A stretch of 33,105 nucleotides of DNA from Clostridiales bacterium (GTDB taxonomy: Bacteria; Bacillota_A; Clostridia; Christensenellales; Christensenellaceae). Positions 32,127 to 33,105 of this stretch are shown in pieces. Under the pieces are notes generated by a model. It was given only the letters and a program-made list of their open reading frames with translations, had not been told where the DNA came from and ran no database searches. The stretch spans positions 1 to 33,105 of the forward strand of contig QANA01000042.1 of NCBI GenBank assembly GCA_003149735.1. Reading direction: 5' to 3'. The translations under genes were made by a program, and so were the position numbers. Numbering within the stretch: position 1 is the first letter of the stretch; each line of letters opens with the position of its first letter.

Positions 32127-33105
32127 TTGTCTTCTCCTTCAAGAGCCTTCATAACCTTCACAATATTCATGGAAATCGGACATTTCTGCAGGCAACGGCC
32201 ACATCCTACGCAGCCAAACTCTCCATTGTTATTCATGGGGAAATAGATCAGCTTGTGCATAAATCTCTGACGAAAACGTTCCAATTGAGTCAGGCGCGGC
32301 TGACCACCGGCCATCTTGGTAAAATCAGAATACATGCAACTATCCCAGCAACGGAACCGCTTAATGCCTTTTCCTGTATTAAAATCCCGGATATCATAAC
32401 ATTGACAAGTCGGGCATACAAATGTGCATGTACCACAACCCAGACAAGCTTCGGAAAGCTCTGCCCATTTGGAAGAATTAAAGACTTCCAGCTGTTCCCT
32501 GTTTTCAAAATGCTTTGTTGAAAGCTTCGCAAGTGGCAGTTTGTCCAAAACAGCCTGTATCTGCTCTTTCTGAGCGTTCACTGCTGCCTCATCTGCCTCC
32601 TCTAACAAGTTATCCACAGAGGCAAGCAGCGCTTCTCCCTTTTCGCTCTGGGCCTGAAAATAAATGGCATCTTGCGTCTTCCATGCTGCAACGTCTCCCT
32701 CCGGATGTGCTGCATTAATGGCAAAGGTCTGGCAAAAACAGGTTTCTTCCGGCTGTGTGCAAGCCAATGCAACAATTGTTCCGTGTTCGCGTCTGGACTT
32801 ATAATAGGTATCTACCGGATTCGCCAAAAACACTTTATCCAATATGGCAAAGCTACGCACATCGCAAGCTCTCGCACCAAAAATCACAAAATCCTCTGCT
32901 TCTGTACGCGGGTCGATAATTTCAATTTCTTTTCCCTTTACTTTAAAATCTACCAGATTTTCAGTCTGAGGAAAAAAGAAATCTTTAGCACTACGCACAG
33001 TATTATGATCTTCCGAAAGCTGCATGCCCATTTCCCATCTTTGGAACTGTGCCTGTCCACCTTTGTTTTCTGTCGGAATATACAATGCTTCTTTTTTTGC
33101 AATTT
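32123..33105 (-). CDS. AsrA / sulfhydrogenase beta-like [4Fe-4S] protein (5' partial)
   Basis: The frame stays open through the window end (ending residues read IAKKEALYIPTEN), so a short N-terminal piece is missing. The protein has the AsrA/HydB pattern: FGARACDVRSF, CTQPEETCFC, then CLGCGTCTFVCPTCQCYD and CVGCGRCLQKCPISMN, giving two [4Fe-4S] clusters. In sulfhydrogenase and anaerobic sulfite reductase this subunit relays electrons from the FAD/NAD(P) subunit to the catalytic part. Here the catalytic part appears to be the FrdA/B-like pair. A TTG at 33085 could be mistaken for a start but has no ribosome site. Confidence 0.92.
   Translation of the reverse strand, partial: IAKKEALYIPTENKGGQAQFQRWEMGMQLSEDHNTVRSAKDFFFPQTENLVDFKVKGKEIEIIDPRTEAEDFVIFGARACDVRSFAILDKVFLANPVDTYYKSRREHGTIVALACTQPEETCFCQTFAINAAHPEGDVAAWKTQDAIYFQAQSEKGEALLASVDNLLEEADEAAVNAQKEQIQAVLDKLPLAKLSTKHFENREQLEVFNSSKWAELSEACLGCGTCTFVCPTCQCYDIRDFNTGKGIKRFRCWDSCMYSDFTKMAGGQPRLTQLERFRQRFMHKLIYFPMNNNGEFGCVGCGRCLQKCPISMNIVKVMKALEGEDK

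Noticed and set aside
32123..33085. TTG at 33085 as a complete start of the AsrA-like gene
   Set aside because: The frame continues open to the window edge with no ribosome site, and AsrA-like proteins have further N-terminal residues.

Overview
This is an AT-rich stretch of bacterial chromosome, most likely from an anaerobic member of the Bacillota (Firmicutes). The reasons are the gene order mutS-mutL-miaA-ynbB, two ECF-type vitamin transporter S components, FMN and yybP-ykoY type riboswitches coupled to intrinsic terminators, strong AGGAGG ribosome binding sites with some TTG starts, and many Fe-S flavoenzymes. Genus cannot be assigned from the sequence alone. No phage, IS element, CRISPR array or rRNA is visible; almost everything looks like core metabolism and genome maintenance.

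Layout. 1-2468 (+): two halves of a heterodimeric ABC exporter, the first truncated by the window edge. 2564-3541 (-): an FMN riboswitch, its terminator and a RibU-like riboflavin transporter S component. 3652-3822 (-): a single tRNA-Trp gene with its own promoter and terminator. 3898-5702 (+): RNase HI and a Xer-like tyrosine recombinase. 5689-12603 (-): mutS, mutL, miaA and the PLP enzyme ynbB. 12645-15211 (-): an amidohydrolase and NADP-type glutamate dehydrogenase, each with its own terminator. 15254-17582: a divergent pair, an XRE/S24 repressor (-) and the bifunctional NAD(P)HX repair enzyme Nnr (+). 17590-20447 (-): a P2A Ca2+/Mn2+ ATPase behind a probable manganese riboswitch. 20465-22651 (+): sfsA, xseA and xseB. 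22666-24929 (-): two Fe-S aldo/keto reductases behind a MerR-type promoter. 24959-27855 (-): a PanT-like transporter, coaX and hom. 27863-28297 (-): a small membrane protein of unknown function. 28345-33105 (-): a redox operon.

The redox operon is the most unusual region. It joins an AsrA/HydB-like Fe-S protein and an AsrB/HydG-like FAD/NAD(P)H protein to an FrdB-like Fe-S protein and an FrdA-like flavoprotein. It then continues with a SemiSWEET/PQ-loop-like membrane protein and a thioredoxin-like [2Fe-2S] ferredoxin. None of the four core subunits shows a membrane anchor, so the natural reading is a soluble NAD(P)H-dependent fumarate (or related enoate) reductase; this is inference.

Regulation is unusually legible. 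There are two metabolite or metal riboswitches with attenuator terminators, several sigma-A promoters with 17-bp spacers, one 19-bp-spacer MerR-type promoter, an apparently leaderless sfsA transcript, and inverted repeats at the gdh and repressor promoters.
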